From: an uncultured Clostridia bacterium
GTDB taxonomy: Bacteria > Bacillota > Clostridia > Oscillospirales > Acutalibacteraceae
Length of the DNA: 45,644 bases
Direction: 5' to 3'
Assembly (NCBI GenBank): GCA_937907605.1
Contig: CALCYI010000076.1
Span: forward strand, 1 to 45,644
Shown: positions 32,884 through 40,841 of the stretch, in pieces
Numbering within the stretch: the stretch's first letter is position 1
How the letters are laid out: every line of letters begins with the position of its first letter
Program-made: the position numbers and the translations under genes
The notes under the pieces: model-generated
Told to the model about the DNA's origin: nothing
The model's input: only the letters and a program-made list of their open reading frames with translations
Databases searched by the model: none

Positions 32884-33429
32884 ATGGAGAAGAACAATAA
32901 AAAACGCAAATGGATTATTATAGCGACAATTGTATTAATTGTTGTCATTATTATACCTATCATTGTCATAAAAAGCATATTCGGGGTCAAACCAAATGCA
33001 GATTGGCTAAGCGTCAGGGCATATCAGGGCGACCGAATAACTGTAAATTTGCACATTACCATCGATGGAGAACCTGCAGCGGTAAAGAAAAACGGAATTG
33101 GATTTAATCTGAATAATAATAATGATGATTTCCAAACATTAACTGACCGAGCTAATGATTATAACACATATAAATACTCTTTGACAATTGTGAATGACAA
33201 AGGCAAATCAATTCCGCTTAATATTACAGTTAATCATTGGAACTGGTGGGAGATTGTAGAAAGTGATTTGTATATTGAAATTGATACAAAAACAAACTCC
33301 TACAAAACTCACGAAACATATTGTTATACTGCAGAAAACCCGATATATCATTATGAAAAAGCATCGGAGCCAGAGCAGACAGTAGAAGGTATTGACAGTA
33401 TAGAAGAATACGCAGGCTGCAAAGGATAA
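32884..33429 (+). CDS. Membrane-anchored extracytoplasmic protein, paralogue 2
   Basis: A 181-aa relative of the preceding protein: basic start 'MEKNNKKRK', one membrane helix (~9-32, 'IIIATIVLIVVIIIPIIVI'), and an exported Ig-like beta domain with the shared 'IDGEPAA', 'NWWEI' and 'IEIDTKT' segments. No cysteine at a lipobox position and no enzyme motif are visible. Together with the XRE membrane regulator it forms a three-gene cluster ended by a strong terminator. An upstream in-frame ATG (32860) is possible, but 32884 starts right before the basic stretch. Confidence 0.7.
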   Translation: MEKNNKKRKWIIIATIVLIVVIIIPIIVIKSIFGVKPNADWLSVRAYQGDRITVNLHITIDGEPAAVKKNGIGFNLNNNNDDFQTLTDRANDYNTYKYSLTIVNDKGKSIPLNITVNHWNWWEIVESDLYIEIDTKTNSYKTHETYCYTAENPIYHYEKASEPEQTVEGIDSIEEYAGCKG

Positions 33430-33430
33430 T

Positions 33431-33462
33431 AAGAAAAGAGCAGTTTTCGCTGCTCTTTTCTT
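33431..33462. terminator. Terminator after the regulator cluster
   Basis: Perfect 13-bp stem AAGAAAAGAGCAG/CTGCTCTTTTCTT with a TTTTCG loop, 2 bp after the last stop, followed by TTAATTT. Confidence 0.9.
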
Positions 33463-33480
33463 AATTTATAGGTTGAAAAA

Positions 33481-33543
33481 TGGTTGGCAAGTGGTTGACG
33501 TTCAGGCAATCTCAAGTCAACTAATGGCAACCCAAGTCAGCCA
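33481..33543. repeat. Probable integrase arm-type repeats, distal group
   Basis: Two direct octamers TGGTTGGC (33481) and TGGTTGAC (33492) are 11 bp apart. Three inverted relatives follow: GTCAACTA (33516), GGCAACCC (33526) and GTCAGCCA (33536), 10 bp apart. The helical spacing puts each group on one DNA face, as expected for arm-binding sites of a tyrosine recombinase. Confidence 0.6.
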
Positions 33544-33609
33544 TTCGGCATAAATCTTTTTTCAGTTGCGCCCAATTTTTGAATTTTTAACCACTACACA
33601 GTTGAAACC

Positions 33610-33670
33610 GTCATTCTGCGAAAAGGTATACTATACCTTTTCTTTCCAAATCAAAGATTTGGAGAATGAC
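33610..33670. other. 61-nt three-way-junction palindrome
   Basis: An outer 8-bp stem GTCATTCT/AGAATGAC (33610-33617 with 33663-33670) encloses two perfect hairpins. One is GAAAAGGTATA/TATACCTTTTC (33620-33630 with 33632-33642) and the other CCAAATC/GATTTGG (33646-33652 with 33656-33662). Linkers are only 2, 3 and 0 nt. It lies in the non-coding gap between two terminators. It could be a folded RNA, a recombination site or a small palindromic mobile element. Confidence 0.75.
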
Positions 33671-33698
33671 ATCGCAAGTTCAAGTCTTGTCTTAAAGC

Positions 33699-33736
33699 AA
33701 AATACAGGGTAGTCCGTTTGGACTACCCTGTATTTT
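33699..33736. terminator. Terminator of the integrase gene
   Basis: Perfect 17-bp stem (33699-33715 with 33720-33736) with a GTTT loop. Its AAAA/TTTT ends make a U-tract in either direction. It lies ~90 bp after the integrase stop. Confidence 0.9.
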
Positions 33737-33797
33737 GGTCGGAGTGTAGAGTATACAGAGCGAAAAAGTCAAGCGTTTAGGCGGTTTGTGCGGTTGT

Positions 33798-33820
33798 TGG
33801 TTGGCTTATGGTTGACATTC
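33798..33820. repeat. Probable integrase arm-type repeats, proximal group
   Basis: TGGTTGGC (33798) and TGGTTGAC (33809), again 11 bp apart. Together they are a near copy (21 of 23 or fewer bases differing only in the spacer and one outer base) of 33481-33503. They begin 8 bp beyond the integrase stop codon. Confidence 0.6.
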
Positions 33821-33827
33821 GCACATT

Positions 33828-35000
33828 TTAAGCATTTAACGCCAATCCCGCACCGCTTAAGTACTCATCTACCTTCGCTACATTCTCATTCTGGAAATTA
33901 TCAAAGACATCGGAGTAGGTATCAAGCGTAACCTTTATATCCGTATGCCCTAACAGATTCTGCAGCACCTTCGGCGGCATGCCCGACTCAATACAGCGGG
34001 TCGCATAGGTATGACGGAGGCTGTGCAGCGTAAGGCTGCCGCTTACCATTTCATCCTTAATACCGTACTTTTTAACGATACGCTGAAACTCCATATTCAC
34101 CAGGCTTGTCGGCACGAGCGTTCCCGTCGTAGTGTGAAAAAGAAAACCGTCTTTAGTGGGAACATATTCCTTCAGCACCTTTTCAATAACAGGCTTCACC
34201 AAAGAGTTGATAGGGACCTGTCTGTTGCCCTTATCCGTTTTCGCAGAGTCGTTGACAAACGCTTCGCCGTGCTCCCCTTTTGCAATCGTCTTTTCTATAT
34301 TAATATAGTTGAAATTCGTATTGATATCCTTCTTCGTTAAGGCGTTTATTTCTCCCATACGCATTCCGGTATATACGGATATGAGCATCTGCTCCGCATA
34401 GCGCACGGGCTCATGCTGAAGGACCTCCAGGAACCGCTTCTGTTCATCAAGGGTTAATGCCCGTATTTTTTTCGACTTCTTTGACGACTTCGGGCGGCGA
34501 ACATCCAACATAGGATTATCAACAATGATTTTACGCTTGACCGCCTCTGCGAATCCCTGGTTGAGCATCATATGAATTTTGCGGATATATGACTGCGAAT
34601 AATGCACCTTGGAAAGCATAAGCTCTTTCAGCATAGTGCTATCCACCTTCTGAATCGGAATATCTCTGATAGGACGGCAGTGTTTGAGCGTATCAAGATG
34701 ACGGAAATAGGTCTGGTCCTGGATTTCATTCATCGCGCGCTTTTCGTTCAGCATCTGCATCATCAGCTGTTCAAAAGTAATGGTGGACGCATCAACGAAC
34801 TTGCCGGAGTAAATAACAAATTTAACCTTTTGCATTTTCTCCTCAACCTCTTCAGGCGTATCGCCGAGAACGGTTTTACGGATACGCTTACCGTTTTCGT
34901 ACTTGCCCAGATCGAGCTGTCCCATCCACTTTTTCTTGCTCTCGATATAGAAAATGCTACCCTGCCCGTAGTGATTCTTCGGCTTTTTTGCTTTAGCCAT
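33828..35000 (-). CDS. Tyrosine-type site-specific integrase
   Basis: Phage/ICE-type integrase, 390 aa. The N-terminal arm-binding AP2-like domain ('HYGQGSIFYIESKKKWMGQL', part) is followed by a SAM-like core-binding domain (~70-165). The catalytic domain has Arg in 'YTGMRMGEINAL' (~214), 'LTLHSLRHTYATR' (~326) and 'LGHTDIKVTLDTYSDV' with the tyrosine (~360). All catalytic residues are present, so it should be active. ATG 35000 has GGAGGTGA; the longer frame to 35042 starts before the promoter. It points away from its cargo and is not next to the excisionase gene at 44592. Confidence 0.95.
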   Translation of the reverse strand: MAKAKKPKNHYGQGSIFYIESKKKWMGQLDLGKYENGKRIRKTVLGDTPEEVEEKMQKVKFVIYSGKFVDASTITFEQLMMQMLNEKRAMNEIQDQTYFRHLDTLKHCRPIRDIPIQKVDSTMLKELMLSKVHYSQSYIRKIHMMLNQGFAEAVKRKIIVDNPMLDVRRPKSSKKSKKIRALTLDEQKRFLEVLQHEPVRYAEQMLISVYTGMRMGEINALTKKDINTNFNYINIEKTIAKGEHGEAFVNDSAKTDKGNRQVPINSLVKPVIEKVLKEYVPTKDGFLFHTTTGTLVPTSLVNMEFQRIVKKYGIKDEMVSGSLTLHSLRHTYATRCIESGMPPKVLQNLLGHTDIKVTLDTYSDVFDNFQNENVAKVDEYLSGAGLALNA

Positions 35001-35019
35001 AGTATTCACCTCCGTCTGC

Positions 35020-35048
35020 ATATTAACTCTTAAAATAGTCAATTACAA
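35020..35048 (-). promoter_or_regulatory. Promoter of the integrase gene
   Basis: Minus-strand TTGTAA (35048-35043), 17-nt spacer, TAATAT (35025-35020). The inverted repeat GTCTTTC/GAAAGAC (35049-35055 with 35080-35086) adjoins its -35. Confidence 0.5.
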
Positions 35049-35159
35049 GTCTTTCGGAGAATATTATTTTAAATGTCCAGAAAGACGTACTGTTTACTGT
35101 TTCCTGAAGTAATAAAAGGATTTTTTGTATTAATTATGTTTGTTAAAACGCTTATAACC

Positions 35160-35188
35160 TTGACCGTTTATCAGTAAGGCATTATAAT
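35160..35188 (+). promoter_or_regulatory. Promoter of the 1252-aa protein gene
   Basis: TTGACC (35160-35165), 17-nt spacer, TATAAT (35183-35188). The leader is ~35 nt with AAGGAG 8 nt before the ATG. Confidence 0.75.
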
Positions 35189-35230
35189 ATAATTGTGTTT
35201 TTTCTAAACAATAATTAAGGAGAAAAAACT

Positions 35231-38200
35231 ATGATTTGGATTACTGCCGCTGATATAGACAACTGGACAAATAAAGAACCTCGCAGAGCACAAGAAATGC
35301 TTCCTCTTCTTATTGGGAAGCTTATTCTTGCATCTAGCAACGATATAATTGATTATCATTTCCCTTATGGAAAAGCCGTTCAATTTAGTGGGTATGATGG
35401 TATCTTGGAAACAAAGGAGAAATCCCCGCATTTTCCTGATGGTAAATCAGTATGGGAAATGGGCACTGATCAAAACATCAAAGACAAATTCAACGATGAT
35501 TATAAAAAACGCACAGATGAACCTAACGGAGTTATTCAGGCTGAAACCACATTTTGCTTTGTAACTTCTCGTATCTGGAATCATAGACAGGGAATCGCTG
35601 AAATAACTAAAGAAAAAGATCAACAAAAGATTTGGAAAAAAGTTAAAATTATCGATGCTAACAATCTTGAGCGTTGGCTTGAAGATTGTCCATCGGTTCA
35701 AATGTGGTTTTCTGTTATTATAGGAAAGCCTAAAGCTGGTATTCAAGATGCTTATAGCTTTTGGAAAGACACTATAGCAACAACAGATCCAAAACTAAAT
35801 GCAGATTACTTCCTTTACAACAGAGAATCAGTTATAAAGAAGATTAATAATATTTTAGACTCAGACGCACGTCAAATTATAATAGTATCTAGTTCTTGGC
35901 TTGAGGCTATATTGTGCATTGTAGCGGAAATAGTTTCTTCAGAAGATAAATCAATAAAGACCTTCGGTGAAAAATGTCTTTTTGTTAACTCTTATGAAGC
36001 GTTGAAGGAAGCAGATTTAAACTGCAAAAGTTCAATAATTATTCCTTGTTTTCATTTTACGGACTCTCTTCCTACGTTTTCCGAGAACGAAAATTTTGTT
36101 CTTATTCCGGTTAATCAGTATGACCCTATTGATAGGATTAATAAAAGTTGTAATCGTATTGAAATTCCTGCAAGAACTCGGCATGAGTTTTGCGACGCCC
36201 TTGAAAAACTTGGTTATAGTTCTTCAGATGCATATGCTACGGGAGAAAACTTAAGATGTAATTTCATGGCGTTATATAGACAAATCTGTACGGATACTCT
36301 TAAAAAAATCCCGGTTTGGAGCAAGACAAGGGATGTGTCAATTCTTGTTCCAGCATTATTTGCTGGAGCATGGGAGGGTAAGAAATCCGGAGATATAAGT
36401 ATTATTAGTAGGTTATCAGAGGTTTCCTATGATGAATATACTACATTGATTCACGAATACACTTTAGGTGAAAACACTACTTTATCTCTTATAGATAAAA
36501 CTTATGCTTGTATCTCTATTGAAGAAATGTGGGATTTTCTTTGGGACAAAATAACAGAGAACAAGTTTACTTTGTTTAAGCAGTGCTTTATTGAGGTCTT
36601 TAATGAAAAAGACCCAACATATGAATTACCAGAAGAGAATTGGTATATGGCAAGTGTATTAGGGAAATCACCTTCTTATTCGAAAGAACTTAAAGAAGGC
36701 ATGATACTCTCGCTCATAATGATGGTTTCACGTAAGAACGCGCAAAAGTACCGCCCGTTTACAAATAATATTGTAACAGAATGCAATGCATTAGTTAAAA
36801 GTGTTTTGGATAATATAAGTTCACTTCAACAATGGCAGACGATTTGCCCGTATCTTTCTTTGCTTATGGAAGCCGCACCCGAAATAGTCTTGAGTGTGTT
36901 GGAAAAAGAAGTAAATTTACCACAGAGTGATTTTTGGAGATTGTTTAAATCATCTGATGATTTTTTGTTCGGAAGGACATTCTACACTCATATTCTTTGG
37001 GCTCTTGAAATTTGTATTTGGGATAAAAGATACGCAACTCGTGCACTAAATCTTTTGATTGCATACGCAGAAAAAGGTTATTCATATAAACTGTCAAACT
37101 GTCCGGAAGAATCTTTATATCATATATTTTGCCTTTGGATGCCGCAAGGTGTATTTTCACTTGACGAAAGAAAGGAACTCTTGATTAGTATAACAAAGAA
37201 TCATCATTCGATTGCTCCAAGACTTTTTGAAAAGCTACTGTCAAGTGTCTCGCAGATTTCCCCCGGTGTTTCAAAGCCTAAATGGAAGACAATAGATGCA
37301 CCACTAGAAACAGTAACGCCTCCGCAATTATTGGAAATGCGGGAAGACTTATTGAGATGCTATCTAGATAGTATTACACCTTGCTATGAAGATTGGCATT
37401 TTGTCATTTCAGAATTAAATAGTTTTAAGCAAATTACTGTTATTTCGGAAATGTGTAAAAGCCAAAAGGAATTATTCTCAGAAGAAGACAGATTGAAATT
37501 ATGCAAGGATTTGTCACACTATATTAGCCATAATAGGAAATTTAACCACGATACCTCTGATCGCATTGATATTATTGAGCAATTGTATAATGAAATGTTA
37601 CCAAATTCGCCAAAATGCAATGCTCACTATTTTTCTTATCATTTTGATGGCTTAAATCCGGTTCCATATGATCCAGATAATTATAGTTATGAGAAAGAGC
37701 GTGAGAGTCTATATGAATTCCAAAAAATCAAAATTCAAGAAATGATAGATTCTTACGGCTTTGATTCTGTAATTGAGATTATTCCATTGATTGAAGACAT
37801 CCCGGCTTATGCAAATGTTATTGCGGAAACCGCGTTGAAGAAGGACGTCGATTGGGATTATATTTTTAAGATTAAAACAATTAATGTATCCATTGCCTCA
37901 AACATTATTAAGGCTTTGTATAGATTTCCTCAGGCTAATGTTGTCGAAAAAGCACAAGCAGAACTTGAATCAGATAGACTGGGTTGGGCTTTAAGCTGTT
38001 TGACTATTGAGGATAATATAACAAAAATTATTAACGAAAGTGATTCTGAAGACTGTAAAAGAGTATATTGGGAAAATGTTAATATTTTTGGAATAAACAC
38101 TAGAAATGAATCGTGGGTAAAGGATGTTATAAATAAATTCTTACAATATAAACGCCCATACTCAATTATTGATCGTTTCGCGTATGGCGACTGGAATGAT

Positions 38201-38989
38201 CCAAATATAATAATTGAAGTCTTAAAGGCGGCATTAATTCAACAGCCTGCTTCAGAACCTTCAGGTCTTACATTACAACGTGTAGGGACTTATGATATTG
38301 AAGAAATGTTCAAGAAACTATATAAAAAGGCTAGTGGTTTGGAACTGGAGATAGCTCAGCTAGAATTATCATATTTAAAAGTTTTTGATTTGAAATTCGA
38401 GCCTAAATGCTTAATAGATTTAGTTTTAGATTCTCCAGAAATATATTTTGAGCTTTTGACAGGAGCATTTCGTTCGGATGAAGGAGATAGCAAAAGCGAA
38501 GATGAGAATAAAAAACATTTTGCTGAGATAGCATATACCGCTTTGGAAAGAATACGCAGAATTCCAGGATATTCTGTAGAGAACAAAACAATTGATGAGA
38601 CTAAATTCAAGCAGTGGATAGATGCAACAACTGTCCTAGCACATAGTAATAAATACACAACAGCTCATGATGTTGTTTTAGGAAAAATTCTTTCTTATTC
38701 GCCAAATGGAACTGACGGAAACTGGCCCGCTGAGTGTGTACGTGATGTTTTTGAAAAACCACATTCTGATACTCTTGAAAGCAATTTCATTATTGGAAAG
38801 GAAAACCAACGTGGAGTATACACTGGTACTGCAGGGAAAGAAGAGAGAAAAATTGCGGTTAATTATAAGACTCAAGCCGATAAACTACAGTTGCGGTATC
38901 CTTTCACGGCTTCAATACTGTTAAGAATTAGCGATTATTATTATAATCAAGCCGAATATGAACGTGCTAGCGAATTAAGAGGTATATAA
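35231..38989 (+). CDS. Large multidomain protein, candidate single-gene antiphage factor
   Basis: A 1252-aa cytosolic protein with no named family I can assign. Residues ~1-165 look like a restriction-nuclease-type domain: acidic 'GYDGILE' (Asp56), 'VWEMGTD' (Glu76), 'DYKKRT', 'FCFVTSRIW' and 'NNLERWLED'. Residues ~190-330 resemble a STAND/AAA NTPase core but have 'VSSSWLEA' where a Walker A loop should be, so nucleotide binding is doubtful. Residues ~330-430 look like a winged-helix/helical segment. The rest, to the end, is alpha-helical repeat. This nuclease-plus-sensor layout is common in defence genes. It is a stand-alone gene, divergent from the integrase, and strongly AT-rich. Function is inference. 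Confidence 0.6.
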   Translation: MIWITAADIDNWTNKEPRRAQEMLPLLIGKLILASSNDIIDYHFPYGKAVQFSGYDGILETKEKSPHFPDGKSVWEMGTDQNIKDKFNDDYKKRTDEPNGVIQAETTFCFVTSRIWNHRQGIAEITKEKDQQKIWKKVKIIDANNLERWLEDCPSVQMWFSVIIGKPKAGIQDAYSFWKDTIATTDPKLNADYFLYNRESVIKKINNILDSDARQIIIVSSSWLEAILCIVAEIVSSEDKSIKTFGEKCLFVNSYEALKEADLNCKSSIIIPCFHFTDSLPTFSENENFVLIPVNQYDPIDRINKSCNRIEIPARTRHEFCDALEKLGYSSSDAYATGENLRCNFMALYRQICTDTLKKIPVWSKTRDVSILVPALFAGAWEGKKSGDISIISRLSEVSYDEYTTLIHEYTLGENTTLSLIDKTYACISIEEMWDFLWDKITENKFTLFKQCFIEVFNEKDPTYELPEENWYMASVLGKSPSYSKELKEGMILSLIMMVSRKNAQKYRPFTNNIVTECNALVKSVLDNISSLQQWQTICPYLSLLMEAAPEIVLSVLEKEVNLPQSDFWRLFKSSDDFLFGRTFYTHILWALEICIWDKRYATRALNLLIAYAEKGYSYKLSNCPEESLYHIFCLWMPQGVFSLDERKELLISITKNHHSIAPRLFEKLLSSVSQISPGVSKPKWKTIDAPLETVTPPQLLEMREDLLRCYLDSITPCYEDWHFVISELNSFKQITVISEMCKSQKELFSEEDRLKLCKDLSHYISHNRKFNHDTSDRIDIIEQLYNEMLPNSPKCNAHYFSYHFDGLNPVPYDPDNYSYEKERESLYEFQKIKIQEMIDSYGFDSVIEIIPLIEDIPAYANVIAETALKKDVDWDYIFKIKTINVSIASNIIKALYRFPQANVVEKAQAELESDRLGWALSCLTIEDNITKIINESDSEDCKRVYWENVNIFGINTRNESWVKDVINKFLQYKRPYSIIDRFAYGDWNDPNIIIEVLKAALIQQPASEPSGLTLQRVGTYDIEEMFKKLYKKASGLELEIAQLELSYLKVFDLKFEPKCLIDLVLDSPEIYFELLTGAFRSDEGDSKSEDENKKHFAEIAYTALERIRRIPGYSVENKTIDETKFKQWIDATTVLAHSNKYTTAHDVVLGKILSYSPNGTDGNWPAECVRDVFEKPHSDTLESNFIIGKENQRGVYTGTAGKEERKIAVNYKTQADKLQLRYPFTASILLRISDYYYNQAEYERASELRGI

Positions 38990-39092
38990 TTATCAATTAT
39001 TTGAACGAACCATTTTTAGAGCCTTGTGAAATATTCTTCTGGACTTTGGGCTTCTCCTGTGATATTTGTTATTGTTACAAGGAGGTGGCGAA

Positions 39093-39344
39093 ATGCCGAA
39101 AACTATTGTTGAAACCATATTAAACCCAAAGTATCAGAAGGAGTATAATTTCAGGAACTTGGCTGAAAAGGTTGAAATATGCGAGCGACTGAAACATTTG
39201 GAGGAGGAGATAACATCTCAGCTTGACAGAGAGCATAAAAAGCTGTTTGAAGAATACGCTGAAGGGTGGGACAAACTACATACTGAGTTAAGTCTTGATA
39301 CCTTTGCCTCAGGAATGAAGTTTGCAGAAATACATAACAGGTAA
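39093..39344 (+). CDS. Small helical protein (DUF6809-like)
   Basis: An 83-aa, charged, mostly helical protein ('ETILNPKYQKEYNFRNL', 'ICERLKHLEEEITSQLD', 'DTFASGMKFAEI'). It resembles the small DUF6809 proteins found on Clostridia mobile elements; the family assignment is from memory and uncertain. ATG 39093 has a strong AAGGAGGTG site, while the frame to 39066 lacks one. It lies 100 bp after the large gene and ends at a hairpin. No function is known. Confidence 0.55.
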   Translation: MPKTIVETILNPKYQKEYNFRNLAEKVEICERLKHLEEEITSQLDREHKKLFEEYAEGWDKLHTELSLDTFASGMKFAEIHNR

Positions 39345-39351
39345 AAAACAG

Positions 39352-39375
39352 GGGCGGCGTGTTGCCGCCCTTGAT
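39352..39375 (+). terminator. Terminator after the DUF6809-like gene
   Basis: GC-rich 7-bp stem GGGCGGC/GCCGCCC (39352-39358 with 39364-39370) and GTGTT loop, with a short T-poor tail. The next ~290 bp (39376-39665) hold no gene I can support. Confidence 0.6.
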
Positions 39376-39665
39376 TCATTACAACTTGTATATTTTTGCA
39401 ATAACTATCTATAGAGCAACAAACCGCTGTCTAAAAATAACACACAGACCAAGACATACTTGTATTCCCGAAGAGACCACCCCAAAAATGACTTTTTCAA
39501 GAGCGCATAATAATACAAATTGTAATAGAAAACCGTTTCTCTTTGTTAGTGGATATATAGTCACGCTTTTGACAGTTTTTTCATCAGTGTTTTCAAGGCA
39601 TTCGGGACCCGGTTTTAAGTTCTTAAGGTAGTTACACCTGATTCGGCGTTTCAGGGGGTGAAAGC

Positions 39666-39831
39666 GTGACGGTAACCGATTTTAGCGAACAGAAACAACG
39701 GAAGCGAAGCCATAATACAAATACTTGAAACTGAACAGATGGTTCGCATATTTCCCAAGCTTAGACCGATGCTTTTTCGCCGAAAATCGCCCTATAAATC
39801 GCATAACGATTTCTTCAATAAAACTTCGTAA
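39666..39831 (+). pseudogene. Frameshifted small ORF of the mobile element
   Basis: GTG 39666 has a good ribosome site (AGGGGGTGA) and opens 'VTVTDFSEQKQRKR', stopping after 20 codons. From ~39706 the next frame continues as a protein-like 'EAIIQILETEQMVRIFPKLR' and on to a stop at 39829. A single-base change near 39700-39705 would join them into a ~54-aa protein. I read this as a decayed small gene; the family is not recognised. Confidence 0.4.
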
Positions 39832-39842
39832 GATAAAATTAT

Positions 39843-39871
39843 TTGACATTATCAGAATTGTATGCTACCAT
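39843..39871 (+). promoter_or_regulatory. Promoter of the leader peptide and transferase operon
   Basis: TTGACA (39843-39848), 17-nt spacer ending in TGC (extended -10), TACCAT (39866-39871). It gives a ~190-nt leader before the methyltransferase. Confidence 0.65.
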
Positions 39872-39892
39872 TAGCAAAACGAGGTAATTATT

Positions 39893-39982
39893 ATGAATAA
39901 GCATTTTGCAAAACTGAATGCACAGCTGCAGCAGCCCAGACAGTATGTATGGGCTTTTTGGTGTTGTGTTCATTTAAGATAG
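39893..39982 (+). CDS. 29-residue leader peptide
   Basis: ATG 39893 with GAGGT upstream encodes a short peptide beginning 'MNKHFAKLNAQLQQPRQYVW' and ending after a Trp/Cys/Val-rich stretch. Its codons overlap a hairpin with a T-run, so the ribosome's position on it would decide whether that hairpin forms. This is the layout of translational/transcriptional attenuators that control ribosome-targeted resistance genes (tet(M), erm types). Confidence 0.6.
   Translation: MNKHFAKLNAQLQQPRQYVWAFWCCVHLR
39933..39959 (+). terminator. Attenuator hairpin inside the leader ORF
   Basis: Stem AGCCCA/TGGGCT (39933-39938 with 39950-39955), 11-nt loop, followed by a run of T (39955-39959). Confidence 0.55.
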
Positions 39983-40007
39983 TTTTGTAAGAGCATATAG
40001 ATTACTG

Positions 40008-40046
40008 AACTGCTGATGAACACAAGTTTCGTCGGCAGTTATTTTT
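40008..40046 (+). terminator. Second attenuator/terminator, just before the methyltransferase
   Basis: A 13-bp stem with two G-U pairs (AACTGCTGATGAA at 40008-40020 with TTCGTCGGCAGTT at 40028-40040) and five T's (40042-40046). It lies 18 bp before the methyltransferase ATG, so read-through is required for expression. Confidence 0.7.
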
Positions 40047-40064
40047 ATTGAAAGGAGAAAAATA

Positions 40065-40838
40065 ATGGATTCTATAAAAAACTATTATAACCACTATGAT
40101 GAAGACGGAAGATTGCTTAAGAAAAACAGGCGTCCCGAATATTTGCTTACTATGGAGTATATTGAAAAGTATTTGTTTGATGGCGCAAAGATACTGGAAA
40201 TCGGCGCAGGAACGGGAAGATACTCTGTAACGCTTGCCGAAAAGGGTTACGATGTTACAGCGGTTGAACTTGTACCGCACAACATTGAAATTATGAAAAA
40301 GAAGGTTAAGGCGGAACATCATATCAAAATTATTGAAGGTAACGCCGTTGACTTGTCATTTTTGGAAGATGAAACCTTTGATATTGTTTTACTGCTTGGA
40401 CCGATGTATCACTTGTTTACTGATGTGGATAAGCACGCCGCCTTGAGCGAAGCAATAAGGGTTGCAAAAACAGACGGTGTTATATATGCGGCTTACTGCA
40501 ATAATGATACCTGCATGTACAAAATGTTTTATGAAAGGCGTATTCTCGGTCTGCTTGAAAAAGGAATGATAACCGATGACTACCACGCTATATCAAGTCC
40601 GAACGAAATCTTTGAATTATACAGAAAGCCAGAAATTGACGATATGATGAAACGCTACAGTGTTACACGTTTGCATTTTGTCGGTGTGGATATGCTCTCG
40701 TATGTTGTCAACAACAAGCTCAACAGATTAAATAAAAAGGAATTTAACGAGTATATGAAATTCCTGCACAGTATATGTGAAAGGGATGAACTGACGGGAT
40801 TCTCTATTCATATGCTTGATATTTTTAGAAAGGATTAG
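40065..40838 (+). CDS. Class I SAM-dependent methyltransferase
   Basis: A 257-aa methyltransferase. The SAM-binding motif I 'ILEIGAGTGRYSVTLAEKGY' (~44-63), motif II acid 'VTAVEL' and 'FDIVLLLGPMYHL' (motif IV region) are clear. The C-terminal ~90 residues are helical. The substrate is unknown; the 'LGPMYHL' motif suggests a small-molecule or ribosome-related enzyme rather than a DNA methylase (no NPPY or DPPY). AAGGAG precedes the ATG. First gene of a three-transferase operon under an attenuated leader. Confidence 0.85.
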   Translation: MDSIKNYYNHYDEDGRLLKKNRRPEYLLTMEYIEKYLFDGAKILEIGAGTGRYSVTLAEKGYDVTAVELVPHNIEIMKKKVKAEHHIKIIEGNAVDLSFLEDETFDIVLLLGPMYHLFTDVDKHAALSEAIRVAKTDGVIYAAYCNNDTCMYKMFYERRILGLLEKGMITDDYHAISSPNEIFELYRKPEIDDMMKRYSVTRLHFVGVDMLSYVVNNKLNRLNKKEFNEYMKFLHSICERDELTGFSIHMLDIFRKD

Positions 40839-40841
40839 ATA

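Noticed and set aside
33599..33736. A tRNA gene or CRISPR-like array at the palindromic region
   Set aside because: The folds lack a cloverleaf with T-arm and CCA-side features, and the repeats are not a regular repeat-spacer series.
39359..39631. A 90-codon frame after the DUF6809-like gene
   Set aside because: It begins within the terminator hairpin, has no ribosome site, and its composition is not protein-like.
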